A DNA stretch of 47,943 nucleotides from a virus. Under the pieces are notes generated by a model. The model did no database searches and had not been told where the DNA came from. It was given only the letters and a program-made list of their open reading frames with translations. The DNA is taken from positions 1 to 47,943 of IMG/VR virus record IMGVR_UViG_3300038701_002266, one strand, 5' to 3'. A program made the translations under genes and the position numbers. Of the stretch, positions 17,578 through 25,009 are shown piece after piece; position 1 is the first letter of the stretch; every line of letters begins with the position of its first letter.

Positions 17578-17926
17578 CCAACCCACGCACTGGTACCGGG
17601 CCGTAGATCGCCAGTACGCGAACTACGACCCCTTCGCCGAGTTCGAGCAGCCGTCAGGATCGCACACGAAGATCGAGGTGTGGGAGATCGAAGTCCTGCA
17701 CCTCACCCCCAAGGGGGCGAAGGTGCGCGACCCCCTGACAGGCGAACCCAGACAGGTTATGCGCGGCGCGCGGAAAGCCTTCGCCCGGCCCACGGAAAAG
17801 GAGGCGCTGCACGACCTGTTCTACCGAAAGAGGAGGCAGATGGAGATATACACCGCGCGCGCCGCATCGGCACGGAAGGCTATGCTCAAAGTAGAAAAAA
17901 TGCTGAACGTAAAAGTAGGTACTTGA
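17570..17926 (+). CDS. Early protein, unknown, basic C-terminus
   Basis: 118 residues. It opens MADQPTHWYRAVDRQYA, has a short beta segment (IEVWEIEVLHLTPKGAKVRDP, in two strands) and ends in a basic helical region (ARAASARKAMLKVEKMLNVKV). The W-E-I-E-V plus T-P-K-G pattern looks like a small nucleic-acid or protein-binding domain, but I cannot name a family. The ATG lies inside the end of the previous gene; a longer frame upstream is a shadow. Confidence 0.55.
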   Translation: MADQPTHWYRAVDRQYANYDPFAEFEQPSGSHTKIEVWEIEVLHLTPKGAKVRDPLTGEPRQVMRGARKAFARPTEKEALHDLFYRKRRQMEIYTARAASARKAMLKVEKMLNVKVGT

Positions 17927-17958
17927 ACATCGCATCGTACGATGCTAAGTACCTAGCA

Positions 17959-17978
17959 CGGGCCGGAGGACTGGCCCG
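17959..17978 (+). promoter_or_regulatory. Leader hairpin before 18004 gene
   Basis: CGGGCC/GGCCCG stem (17959-17964 with 17973-17978) with an 8-base loop, sitting about 10 bases ahead of the extended ribosome site CCTGAAAGGA. The same hairpin-then-CCTGAAAGGA layout occurs in front of 18286, 29641 and, on the minus strand, 25065. It may protect the message or insulate the ribosome site. Confidence 0.45.
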
Positions 17979-18003
17979 CGTAAACCCTGAAAGGACCAAG
18001 ACC

Positions 18004-18222
18004 ATGACCGCACAAATCTTCTCCGCCCGCACTGCAATGCGCCTCTTCAAAGAGGAGAGCAGCGATCTGGCGCTCGTACACGAGAACATGATCCACGCCG
18101 CATCAGACCTCTTCGAAGCTGAAGGTGACCACGCCGCCGCAAACGACATCATCGCACGCTACGACGACTACCAAGAAGAACTGCGCTGCCTCATGGCAGA
18201 CGCCCTCGCCGAGTTCTGCTGA
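18004..18222 (+). CDS. Small early protein, helical
   Basis: 72 residues (MTAQIFSARTAMRLFKEE...), predicted as two or three helices, acidic overall. It resembles no family I know. The start is defined by a perfect CCTGAAAGGA site and the leader hairpin. The leader sequence AACCCTGAAAGGA plus CAAGACCATGACC is nearly identical to that of the next gene, so this segment seems to have arisen by duplication of an expression cassette. The gene stands apart from its neighbours by non-coding leaders of about 60-80 bases. Confidence 0.55.
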   Translation: MTAQIFSARTAMRLFKEESSDLALVHENMIHAASDLFEAEGDHAAANDIIARYDDYQEELRCLMADALAEFC

Positions 18223-18233
18223 TCCTCTTGAAG

Positions 18234-18251
18234 CGCGCCCCACGGGGCGCG
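18234..18251 (+). promoter_or_regulatory. Leader hairpin before SprT-like gene
   Basis: Perfect 8-bp stem CGCGCCCC/GGGGCGCG (18234-18241 with 18244-18251), very GC-rich and with no following T-run. It precedes the same CCTGAAAGGA leader as at 18004. It could act as a message-stabilising block or a Rho-independent pause without release. Confidence 0.5.
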
Positions 18252-18285
18252 TCACTGGACGATCAACCCTGAAAGGAACAAGACC

Positions 18286-19257
18286 ATGACCACCACACTT
18301 GTAGAACTGAAAAACACCTTCCTTGCGATCATCGACCGCAACATCATCGAAGACCTGCCGCCGCCTGTCAGCAGCACTAAGGCGGTCAGCCGGGTTGAAC
18401 TCGACAGCAAGCAGATCAATCTGCTGCAGGCAGACGCTGAGGTGCACGTCGAGGCGCTGAAAGAAGACGGCGCGTCCAAGCTGGTGATCGCCAACGCACG
18501 CCGCCTCGTCGACAGCGGGCAGGCGACGCTGAACGCCGCCCTCGACAAGCTACCAGCAGCCAAGGCGAAGAAGCCGCGCAAGAAGGCTGACACGTGGAAG
18601 AAGGAACCCGCCCGCGTGCGTATGATCGACGAAAGCGTCGAGGTCGCCGACAGCCCCAGCGCTGCGATGTATGACACGCTGAACCACGCCTTCACCCACT
18701 TCAACAAGGAACTGTTCGACGGCAACCTGCCGCCCGTGATCATCGTCGTGCACCGCAAGCGCAACGCCCACGGCTACTTCTGGGAAGGCCAGTGGCAGCA
18801 CCGCGACGACGCGGAGCGCAAGCTGTCTGAGATCGCCCTGAACCCTCAGACCATGGGCCGCGACATCAAGACTGTGCTGTCGACCTTCGTCCACGAGATG
18901 GTGCACCACGCCCAGCACGTGCACGGCAACCCCGGCAAGGTGGCGCACAATCAGGAGTGGGCAGAGATGATGGACGAGGTCGGCCTGACGCCCACCAGCA
19001 CAGGCAAGGAAGGCGGCAAGCGCACAGGTCGCAGCGTGACCCACATGATCGTAGATGGTGGCCCCTTCGACGTCTCCTGCGACGCCTTCCTGAAGCGCAA
19101 CGACGTCGACGTGTCATGGTTCAGCCCGCCGCAGGCAGGGACCAAGAAGCGGGACCGGTCCAAGGTCAAGCACACGTGCGCCTGCTGCGGCACCAACATC
19201 TGGGGCAAGGAAGGCATCACAGTCTTCTGCTGCGACGAGATGATGGAGGAGGCATGA
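18286..19257 (+). CDS. SprT-like zinc metalloprotease
   Basis: 323 residues. Residues 1-120 are a helical N-terminal extension with a basic linker (AKAKKPRKKADTWKK). The protease domain starts near 130 (AMYDTLNHAFTHFNKELFDGNLP) and contains HEMVH at 203-207, the zinc-binding HExxH, followed by HVHGNPGKVAHNQEW, where a third His ligand is likely. A C-terminal zinc ribbon follows (CACCGTNIWG ... FCCDE). This is the SprT/Spartan arrangement: cellular members cut proteins crosslinked to DNA. In phages it could clear DNA-bound host proteins or resolve crosslinks during replication. All catalytic residues are present. Confidence 0.85.
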   Translation: MTTTLVELKNTFLAIIDRNIIEDLPPPVSSTKAVSRVELDSKQINLLQADAEVHVEALKEDGASKLVIANARRLVDSGQATLNAALDKLPAAKAKKPRKKADTWKKEPARVRMIDESVEVADSPSAAMYDTLNHAFTHFNKELFDGNLPPVIIVVHRKRNAHGYFWEGQWQHRDDAERKLSEIALNPQTMGRDIKTVLSTFVHEMVHHAQHVHGNPGKVAHNQEWAEMMDEVGLTPTSTGKEGGKRTGRSVTHMIVDGGPFDVSCDAFLKRNDVDVSWFSPPQAGTKKRDRSKVKHTCACCGTNIWGKEGITVFCCDEMMEEA

Positions 19258-19385
19258 TGGACCAGTTCATAGCTCTGGCGGCGGACCTGTTCATAGCTCT
19301 GGTGGCGGTAACAGCTACCACCGCGCTGATCTTCACGGCGCTGGACCTGATCGAGGCGATCCTGCGTTGGTTCAATGGAGAGTAA
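19254..19385 (+). CDS. Small membrane protein, 43 aa
   Basis: MMDQFIALAADLF followed by one long hydrophobic stretch through residue 35 and a WFNGE end: a single-span membrane protein. A 5-prime duplication is visible in the DNA, where TTCATAGCTCTGG occurs twice 27 bases apart, giving FIALAADL and FIALVAVT. The ATG overlaps the SprT stop and has GGAGGAGG upstream. It could be a small early membrane effector; nothing more specific can be said. Confidence 0.6.
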   Translation: MMDQFIALAADLFIALVAVTATTALIFTALDLIEAILRWFNGE

Positions 19386-19698
19386 GCAGCGCCCTGTGAA
19401 CGCGAAACCCGGCGAGGTTTATATGCACAATTTCTATGGACCTTACCGCCGCCCGTGGCTGGTGCTCTGGGTGGACGACGAGGAGGACAGCGCCTGCGCT
19501 ATCGCGCTGTCCACCAACGGAGGCTTCCCCGGCGCTGTGCCCATCAAGCACTTGACGTTCAAATACGCGGCGGCGTGGGCACAACTGACCAAGCCGTGGT
19601 ACTTCGACCCTAAGTACCGCAAAGGGTACATCGACAAAGCAGAGCGCGAGCGGATCGCCCGCGAAGTGCAAAAGAATTTAGACCTGATAGGAGACTGA
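19375..19698 (+). CDS. Early protein, possible PemK/MazF-like SH3 barrel
   Basis: 107 residues. KPGEVYMHNFYGPYRRPWLVLWVDDEE... near residues 11-38, then CAIALST, resembles the opening of PemK/MazF-like barrels (P-G-D/E-V, R-P-x-L-V-L, and a later A-L-S/T-T segment). The C-terminal half (AAAWAQLTKPWYFDPKYRKGYI, in two parts) is not typical for toxins. The similarity is weak and I would not predict RNase activity. It overlaps the membrane protein gene by 11 bases. Confidence 0.5.
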   Translation: MESKQRPVNAKPGEVYMHNFYGPYRRPWLVLWVDDEEDSACAIALSTNGGFPGAVPIKHLTFKYAAAWAQLTKPWYFDPKYRKGYIDKAERERIAREVQKNLDLIGD

Positions 19699-19699
19699 C

Positions 19700-19987
19700 A
19701 TGAAACACCTGACCGCAATCATCGCCGCCGCGAGCCTGTCGGCTTGCTTCACGCCGACGCCCCCTGAAGACTGCGAGGTGATCGTACGAAGCGACGCACC
19801 TAGCCTGAACGTGGTGTCAGCGCCCGACCCCGGCCCCGCCCCCGACCCCGGCCCCGGCCCCGGCCCCGGCCCCGCGCCAAGCGATCCCGGCGAAGGACCG
19901 GGCGAGCGCAAGCTCATCAAGGTCGAGTGCATCAGCCACGGGGCGAAGCCCTTCTACGACGACCCGAAGGTGGTGCCCTATGGCTGA
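19700..19987 (+). CDS. Proline-glycine repeat lipoprotein
   Basis: 95 residues with a clear lipoprotein signal: basic start MKH, hydrophobic LTAIIAAASLSAC and the lipobox LSAC with Cys16 as the lipidation site. After a short Cys-containing segment comes a PDPGPAPDPGPGPGPGPAP tract (about 42-60), then a basic C-terminus. The mature protein would sit on the outer or inner membrane with a stiff spacer. Early phage lipoproteins are often superinfection-exclusion or receptor-blocking factors, which is a reasonable guess here but not shown by the sequence. It overlaps the next gene by 8 bases. Confidence 0.65.
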   Translation: MKHLTAIIAAASLSACFTPTPPEDCEVIVRSDAPSLNVVSAPDPGPAPDPGPGPGPGPAPSDPGEGPGERKLIKVECISHGAKPFYDDPKVVPYG

Positions 19988-20267
19988 GCGCTGGTCAGAC
20001 CTGCCGCGCGCTCTGCCGCCGGAGGTGGTCGAGGCGATCTGGAAAGAGATCGACGCGATCCACCCCCGCGTCAGGACCATGGACGGAATGCTGAGAGAGT
20101 TCGTACGACGTGCCATTGACCCGCCGCACTACGCGAAGGTGAGCGAGGTCGCCGCCGCGCTGCGGGAGAGCACCAGCCGGGTGAACTTTGTACGCTACGA
20201 AGTGATCGGCGCAGCCCGCGCATCCCGATTGACAGGAGGTACCAAAGCAGGTACCTACAGCAAGTGA
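19980..20267 (+). CDS. Early protein with possible DNA-binding region
   Basis: 95 residues. After a helical start (LPPEVVEAIWKEIDAI) comes DGMLREFVRRAI and then KVSEVAAALRESTSRVNFVRYEVIG, which has the spacing of a helix-turn-helix or winged helix. It ends TGGTKAGTYSK; the codons there include two GGTACC sequences like those in the control region, though this is probably coincidence of codon use. It is a plausible small regulator, with no family match. Confidence 0.45.
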   Translation: MAERWSDLPRALPPEVVEAIWKEIDAIHPRVRTMDGMLREFVRRAIDPPHYAKVSEVAAALRESTSRVNFVRYEVIGAARASRLTGGTKAGTYSK

Positions 20268-20285
20268 ACTGAAAGGAACTACAAC

Positions 20286-20711
20286 ATGCACGGACTTGAA
20301 GCACTAAAGGCGATGAACGCGCGCGCGGAAACACAGCACGCCCTTCTGAAGCCGAAACGCGAACACGATGCGCGGCGATTGCACAGCATCGCCAACGTCG
20401 GCGGGATTGAGATCACGAAGTGGCTGGCGGAGCTTAACGCAGCTTTGCTGGGGCGCAGGGTGATCATGTCGGAGCAACGCCCCGCCGTCCAGAACGTGGT
20501 CTGCACGATCAAAGAGGTGCACCTCGTCAAGACCCGCGTGCACGTCACGCTGGACCACGAGTACAGCGAAGAGCTTCGGCTGCTGATCCACACAGGTAAG
20601 GGGCCGCTGGCCTCTCGCGCGTACGATAACTTCTGCAGCCTGTGCGCGTACACGCCGTTCCTGCTGGGTGTCGACTGCATGCTGCTCGACAGCGCGCCAA
20701 CCAATGACTGA
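20286..20711 (+). CDS. Early protein, unknown
   Basis: 141 residues. The N-terminal third is helical and basic (MHGLEALKAMNARAETQHALLKPK, in two helices), then a helix ITKWLAELNAALLG, then a beta-rich part VCTIKEVHLVKTRVHVTLDH. Five cysteines fall in the last 70 residues. It has a good ribosome site (CTGAAAGGA). No known family; the last codons overlap the next gene. Confidence 0.5.
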   Translation: MHGLEALKAMNARAETQHALLKPKREHDARRLHSIANVGGIEITKWLAELNAALLGRRVIMSEQRPAVQNVVCTIKEVHLVKTRVHVTLDHEYSEELRLLIHTGKGPLASRAYDNFCSLCAYTPFLLGVDCMLLDSAPTND

Positions 20712-20898
20712 AGGTTGGTACTACGAGCGGCGCGTACTGGACCGGTGGACGCCGGTCTGGACCGCGCGACAGCCGGATGTCGTAGGCACAAACGTGCTGC
20801 GGATCAAGAGCGCAAACGGGGTTGGCGCGCGCATCAAAGCAAAGCCTATCCCTATGACCCGCGAAGAGTGGGACAACATCGTACCTGAAAGGACCTAG
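20704..20898 (+). CDS. Small early protein, unknown
   Basis: 64 residues from the ATG at 20704, which overlaps the preceding stop; a longer in-frame start upstream would lie fully inside the previous gene. It is basic and beta-rich (YYERRVLDRWTPVWTARQ; VLRIKSANGVGARIKAKPI) with the end MTREEWDNIV. It looks like a small modified-base or peptide-binding fold, but no family can be named. Confidence 0.5.
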   Translation: MTEGWYYERRVLDRWTPVWTARQPDVVGTNVLRIKSANGVGARIKAKPIPMTREEWDNIVPERT

Positions 20899-20900
20899 AC

Positions 20901-21290
20901 ATGGGAACAAGACACAACGAACTGAACGCGCTGGAGGTGCCGTACCGGGCGCTGAAACTGTTGGAACCGCAGATCGTGGCGAACCAGAAGTCGGAGACGG
21001 TATCGAAGGCGATCCACGCGGCCTTGACGGAGCAGGTGCTGGAGCCTCTACGTGAGGCGTCGATCTGGCACAACCAGCAGGTGCGCAACGATGGCCGTCT
21101 GAAGGATGCGGAGGACAACGTGGATCATATGCACCAAGTCATTCAGAACATGGCGAAGAAGCACGGCGAGCAGGCATACGCACAACACGTCCGCCTGCAG
21201 AGGGCGAACGCGTGGGGGACTTTTGCCACAGCGGCCTGCGTAGCCCTGACATGCTACATCGCGCTCCAGTCTATGGGGTACCTGTCGTGA
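20901..21290 (+). CDS. Early protein with C-terminal membrane anchor
   Basis: 129 residues. The first 100 are helical and charged, with likely coiled coil (LKDAEDNVDHMHQVIQNMAKK). A single membrane span follows at about 108-125 (FATAACVALTCYIALQSM) with a very short tail. The soluble part would face the cytoplasm if the chain follows the usual tail-anchor orientation. The start has a perfect CCTGAAAGGA site. The function is unknown; anchoring of phage replication or anti-defence factors to the membrane is one possibility. Confidence 0.55.
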   Translation: MGTRHNELNALEVPYRALKLLEPQIVANQKSETVSKAIHAALTEQVLEPLREASIWHNQQVRNDGRLKDAEDNVDHMHQVIQNMAKKHGEQAYAQHVRLQRANAWGTFATAACVALTCYIALQSMGYLS

Positions 21291-21589
21291 GCGGGGCGTT
21301 CCAGATATTGGAGGGCGAGCACGCCGTGATCCGCGAAGGCGGTGTCTATAAAGAGGTGGACATCGCCGTGCGGAACAACGGCGAGCTTTACGTGAAGGCA
21401 AAAGGTGGGTTCATCCGCCTTTACGCAGACGGCTCAACGTCGGTTGGCTCCAAGTGCACCGTCGACACGCTCGCCATCGACGCCGAGTTCCACAAGGACA
21501 GCTTTGGCAAGCTGTGCGTTGCACCCGGCAAAGGTCGCAAGCCGCTCAGCACCCCGCCCAAGTTCCTAGCGTTGGAGGACAAGGCATGA
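21287..21589 (+). CDS. Conserved small phage protein (FQxLEGExAxxREGGVY)
   Basis: 100 residues from a GTG at 21287 that overlaps the previous stop (GTGA); the ATG further upstream lies inside the previous gene and is unlikely. The opening FQILEGEHAVIREGGVYKEVDIAVRN, given here in two parts as FQILEGEHAVIREG and GVYKEVDIAVRN, with GGFIRLYADGSTS after it, is a recurrent family among podovirus and siphovirus early genes. It is all-beta and small. The function is unknown. Confidence 0.65.
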   Translation: MSGAFQILEGEHAVIREGGVYKEVDIAVRNNGELYVKAKGGFIRLYADGSTSVGSKCTVDTLAIDAEFHKDSFGKLCVAPGKGRKPLSTPPKFLALEDKA

Positions 21590-21969
21590 TCAAACCAAAG
21601 GCGACAAACTGGCACGGCGAACCGTTGTGCCAGAACATGGGCGTCTACAGCGCTGGCTCGTTCGGATCGAGCCAGTGCGGACACCGGGCGAAGCACGACC
21701 CCGACCCCGTCACGGGGGTGCCGCAGAAGTGCGGTATGCACTGCGAGGCAGCGGTAGAGCGGCGCAGGCTCGCAGCGGAGATGAGGAGCCGCAAGTCGCA
21801 GAAGAACCTGTCGCTCGCGAACGAGCGGCTTCGCCTTTACGTAGCAGCGGAGGACATCGTACGACGCCTAGCTCGCGATCCTGAGTGGGTTGCGCAGCCG
21901 CGCATTGCGCGGTGGATCGAAGACTTCGACAAATATGAGAAAGAGAGAGACAGACACCATGGCAAATAA
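21586..21969 (+). CDS. Early protein with cysteine/histidine-rich N-terminus
   Basis: 127 residues. Residues 10-55 hold Cys and His in a spacing that could bind zinc (CQNMGVYSAG, QCGHRAKHD, KCGMHCEA), and the rest is a long basic-acidic helix (EMRSRKSQKNLSLANERLRLY). The start overlaps the previous stop (ATGA). A small zinc-binding protein with a helical tail is what the sequence supports; no named family. Confidence 0.55.
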   Translation: MIKPKATNWHGEPLCQNMGVYSAGSFGSSQCGHRAKHDPDPVTGVPQKCGMHCEAAVERRRLAAEMRSRKSQKNLSLANERLRLYVAAEDIVRRLARDPEWVAQPRIARWIEDFDKYEKERDRHHGK

Positions 21970-22213
21970 CACCTTCAGAAACGCAGTGCGCGCCTTCTTG
22001 ATGAAGCGCGTCACCTCGAAAATTCCGGCGGGGCCTGCGCTTGCAAAAATGGGGCTGGCCCAAGCAGCGCTGGAACTGGCAAACAATGCGCCGCCTATCC
22101 AGCAGCGTACGATGCCTCCCTACGGCACGTCGAAGAACAGCGTCATGGCGGATCGCCGCGCGTCTCGGAAGCGGAAGTCTGTGAAGCGGGCGCGGCGTCT
22201 GAAGCACGCTTGA
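21959..22213 (+). CDS. Small basic protein, unknown
   Basis: 84 residues from the ATG at 21959; upstream in-frame codons lie in the previous gene. The C-terminal 30 residues are strongly basic (DRRASRKRKSVKRARRLKH), suitable for binding nucleic acid. The central part (GLAQAALELANNAPP) is helical. It could be a histone-like or RNA-binding accessory protein. It overlaps the preceding gene by 11 bases. Confidence 0.5.
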   Translation: MANNTFRNAVRAFLMKRVTSKIPAGPALAKMGLAQAALELANNAPPIQQRTMPPYGTSKNSVMADRRASRKRKSVKRARRLKHA

Positions 22214-22273
22214 CGGACTAACGCTATAAAGATAAGTACCTAACACCTTTCAATCAAAAAACTGGAGACTGAA

Positions 22274-22486
22274 ATGACCACCGACGTAACAGCAAAAGAC
22301 TTCAACCCTTCGAACAACGACACCGTTGCGAAAATTAAAGAGAAGGCAAACGAACTCGCCGCAGAGATAAGCACCCTGACGCCCAGTCGTCGTCGCAGCA
22401 TCGCGCTGACACACGTCGAGACGGCGAGCATGTTCGCAGTGAAAGCAGTCTTCTACACAGATGAAAACGAACGCACCGACGCTTGA
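22274..22486 (+). CDS. acb2: Acb2/Vs.4-like cyclic-nucleotide sponge (anti-CBASS)
   Basis: 70 residues. A helical hairpin is formed by TVAKIKEKANELAAEISTL (about 17-35) and RRRSIALTHVETASMFAVKAVF (about 39-60). The pattern I-K-x-x-x-x-L-x-x-x-I/L, then S-R-x-x-S/A-I/L-A-L-T-x-x-E-x-x-x-M-x-A-V-K matches the Acb2/Tad1-type hairpin family that includes T4 Vs.4. Those proteins bind and hide cyclic dinucleotide and trinucleotide signals and so block CBASS, and some also bind Thoeris signals. It is the last gene of the early arm, with its own leader containing AAGTACCTA, and ends just before the early terminator. The call rests on motif pattern only. Confidence 0.7.
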   Translation: MTTDVTAKDFNPSNNDTVAKIKEKANELAAEISTLTPSRRRSIALTHVETASMFAVKAVFYTDENERTDA

Positions 22487-22540
22487 CGATCTGATCTCCG
22501 CATCATAAGGTGGAGGTTCATCGACGACCTCCCAAACTCG

Positions 22541-22569
22541 CGCCCCGGCTAACGCCGGGGCGTCTTTTT
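22541..22569 (+). terminator. Rho-independent terminator of the early arm
   Basis: Nine-bp GC-rich stem CGCCCCGGC/GCCGGGGCG (22541-22549 with 22554-22562), loop TAAC, then TCTTTTT. It is the strongest intrinsic terminator in the window and ends the rightward early transcript right where the convergent replication operon finishes (its stop is at 22568). Confidence 0.92.
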
Positions 22570-25009
22570 ATGTGGCGCTCTCAATACCTTTGCGCAGCGC
22601 CACCAGCTTGGCAGACGGCTCCTGATCTGCGCGCATCATCATGTGGAACTCTTCAGTGCGCTGCGCCATGCCGATGTCTTGAAACTGCTCGACCATGCGA
22701 GCTTCGCGCACGATGACCTGCGACTTCTGACGGTGCGGTTTGCTGGCGACGTAATGCCGCCCGACGAAGTACCAGTGCTGGCGGATGACGTCGGTCGCCA
22801 TGTTGCGCCACTTGGGATACGTGTCGCGCAGATCGTTCTTGATCAGATACGCGTTCACCCGCTGCAGCACAGCGTCCAGCGCCGCCCAGTCGTACGGCAT
22901 ACCCTCCAGTGCGTCGACAACAATGCTGTCGAACTCTGTCACGTTCGCCTCCAACATCTGCACCTTGCCCTTGAACCGTTTGGCCACGTGCGCGTTGAAG
23001 TCCGACACGTCGCGCTCCATTAGCGTGCGGTGGATCACGGATATGAACTGCGGGTCCATCTCAGGGTTACGCGCCCGGTTGATGTTCTCGATCAGCGGCC
23101 CCGTGGCGTCCAGCTTCACGTCGTTGTTGCTGAGCACCACGATCCGCCGGTCCCCCTCCGGGATAGGCAGGGCATTCTCGTGGTTGGTCGCCATGATGAA
23201 CGTCGCGTAGACTATGTCGTTGTAGTTCGGCTTACCCTTCTGGACGATCTGCATCTGCCGAGGCTTGGGGTCGATGCGTTCTTTCAGCTTCTCGTACGCC
23301 TTCTTCCTGCGCCACGCCATCGACCCGCCGTCGTCCCCTTCTGGTAGTATCTCGTCGACTGTGATGAAGAGCTTGTTGGCCATCCAGTCTGTGTACTGGC
23401 TCTGCGATCCGTTACCCATGAGCGTGTCCGCTGTCACAGACGCCACGTAGCGCTGCGTGAAGAGGTGTTCGATGATCTCGAACAAGGTGCCCCGCCCGAC
23501 GCCGAACACGCGCGCCACCATGAGCACAGCGACGCCGGGGACCTCCGGGTTCTGCACCTTGTGCGCCAGCCAGTCGAGGAACCAGTCGCGCTCCTGCTCC
23601 TCCGGCAGCAGGTGGTCCACGAAGTCGTACCACAGGTTCGTGAAGTAGCTCTCCGTGTCCGTCTCCGGCTCCGGGTGCACAGGCTTGTGGTAGCTGTTAA
23701 TCGCGCGGATGCCTAGCTGGTGGTATATGCCCGGCGTACGATGCGGCATGAAGCGGTAGCCGTCCACATCCTCGCGCTGCCCGTGGTTCAGCCACGCATC
23801 GACAGGGTTGATCTTCACGACGCCGCCGCGCGGTCCCTCTCTCTCATACGCGTGGCGCAGGTGTGTCAGTCTCATGTTCGTCACGCCCATCGACAGGCTC
23901 TCGTCGCGGTAGATCGGCACGCACGGCGTCGCGCTGTTGCCGCACCACGCCCACTGCTCCAGCATCTTGAGGGTCACCTCTCTGAACGACAGCGGCGCGT
24001 CGTTGTACATCTCCTCGTCGAAGCTGTAGCCCGCCGCCTGCAGCTTCTCTGTCAGCGTGGACACCTTCTCGGAGACAGGCTTGTGCCGGTCCTCCTCGCT
24101 GGCGGGCATGTGTCGCTCCCAGCTTGCCGTCTCCAGCACCGTGACGACGCCTTCGTGGTCTGTGCTGATAAGGCACCGCGTACGATTGACCAGCGTCGGA
24201 TCACCCATCCAGCTTCCTGAGCAGCGCGGGTTCCGCGTCGTCGCGTAGTCGGACAGTTCCTCCAGCGTGCGCTGCCGCCCGTCAAGGCAGTCGAACAACA
24301 TGTCGTCCGTCAGATCGTAGACCACGCGGCTGGAGACTTCACCGCTCTTGCTGTGTTTGACGCGTGGCCACTTGCGCTTCTCCAGTTCCTCGCACGCCAT
24401 CTCTGCAATCGCCAGCACCGCGCTCTTCGGTATCAGGGGGAGCGCGTCCAGTCTGACGTCGGCGGGGCTTTCGTCGTCCGCCCACGTATACTCAATCTCG
24501 AAGCCGCTGTCGTCGTCCTTCATGGTGTGCGCGCCGTACGATCCCATCTGTCTAGGGTGGCCACCGCCGAACGCCTCCAGCTTGTGGGCTACAACGCCCA
24601 CGCCCTCCGGGTCCTCGCCGGGGCGGGCGTGCGCCGTCGACACGATGACGCTGAAGGGTTCATCGACGCGGCAGAACCACGCCTCTTTGGCCCCGCTGCC
24701 GAAGCGCACCAGCGCCTCCCGTAGCTGCGGGTAGGTCTTGGTCGCCCTGTCCCACAGCTTGTTGACGATCTCCTCGTCGTCGATGTCGACGTCGATGGCG
24801 CACAACCCATCGCGCACGATGATGCCGGTGGCTTGGAAGCCGAGCTTGCGACGCCATGAGAGGATCATATCCTCCGTCGTCTCTAGCTCTGACCACCCCT
24901 CGTAGAAGCAACGCTTGTCTACGTTCGGCGTCGGCGTATATCCGTTCTCGAGCACGGCCAGCCGGAAGGCAGTCTGCCGCTCGATGTTCTGTTTGCGAAA
25001 ACTTTTCAT
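22568..25009 (-). CDS. Primase-polymerase / SF3-type helicase fusion
   Basis: 813 residues from the ATG at 25009 (a start 36 bases upstream lacks a site). N-terminal half: AEP-type primase-polymerase with the catalytic AIDVDID near residues 75-82, then VSTAHARPGED and LEAFGGGHPRQMGSYGAHT with the conserved His and Gly pattern. C-terminal half: SF3-like ATPase as in DUF5906 phage proteins, with a Walker A region FGVGRGTL at about 501-507, Walker B LFITVDE and sensor MATNHEN. The Walker A Lys is replaced by Arg (GVGRGT). The protein should prime and unwind DNA at the phage origin. Its start overlaps the stop of a 19-codon leader peptide. Confidence 0.88.
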   Translation of the reverse strand: MKSFRKQNIERQTAFRLAVLENGYTPTPNVDKRCFYEGWSELETTEDMILSWRRKLGFQATGIIVRDGLCAIDVDIDDEEIVNKLWDRATKTYPQLREALVRFGSGAKEAWFCRVDEPFSVIVSTAHARPGEDPEGVGVVAHKLEAFGGGHPRQMGSYGAHTMKDDDSGFEIEYTWADDESPADVRLDALPLIPKSAVLAIAEMACEELEKRKWPRVKHSKSGEVSSRVVYDLTDDMLFDCLDGRQRTLEELSDYATTRNPRCSGSWMGDPTLVNRTRCLISTDHEGVVTVLETASWERHMPASEEDRHKPVSEKVSTLTEKLQAAGYSFDEEMYNDAPLSFREVTLKMLEQWAWCGNSATPCVPIYRDESLSMGVTNMRLTHLRHAYEREGPRGGVVKINPVDAWLNHGQREDVDGYRFMPHRTPGIYHQLGIRAINSYHKPVHPEPETDTESYFTNLWYDFVDHLLPEEQERDWFLDWLAHKVQNPEVPGVAVLMVARVFGVGRGTLFEIIEHLFTQRYVASVTADTLMGNGSQSQYTDWMANKLFITVDEILPEGDDGGSMAWRRKKAYEKLKERIDPKPRQMQIVQKGKPNYNDIVYATFIMATNHENALPIPEGDRRIVVLSNNDVKLDATGPLIENINRARNPEMDPQFISVIHRTLMERDVSDFNAHVAKRFKGKVQMLEANVTEFDSIVVDALEGMPYDWAALDAVLQRVNAYLIKNDLRDTYPKWRNMATDVIRQHWYFVGRHYVASKPHRQKSQVIVREARMVEQFQDIGMAQRTEEFHMMMRADQEPSAKLVALRKGIESAT

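Noticed and set aside
19375-19698. MazF/PemK toxin
   Set aside because: Only the opening resembles the barrel; the rest lacks the expected catalytic pattern and no antitoxin partner is adjacent.
19800-19890. GC-rich CCCCGGCC repeat as a regulatory element
   Set aside because: It is a codon repeat for the Pro-Gly spacer of the lipoprotein.
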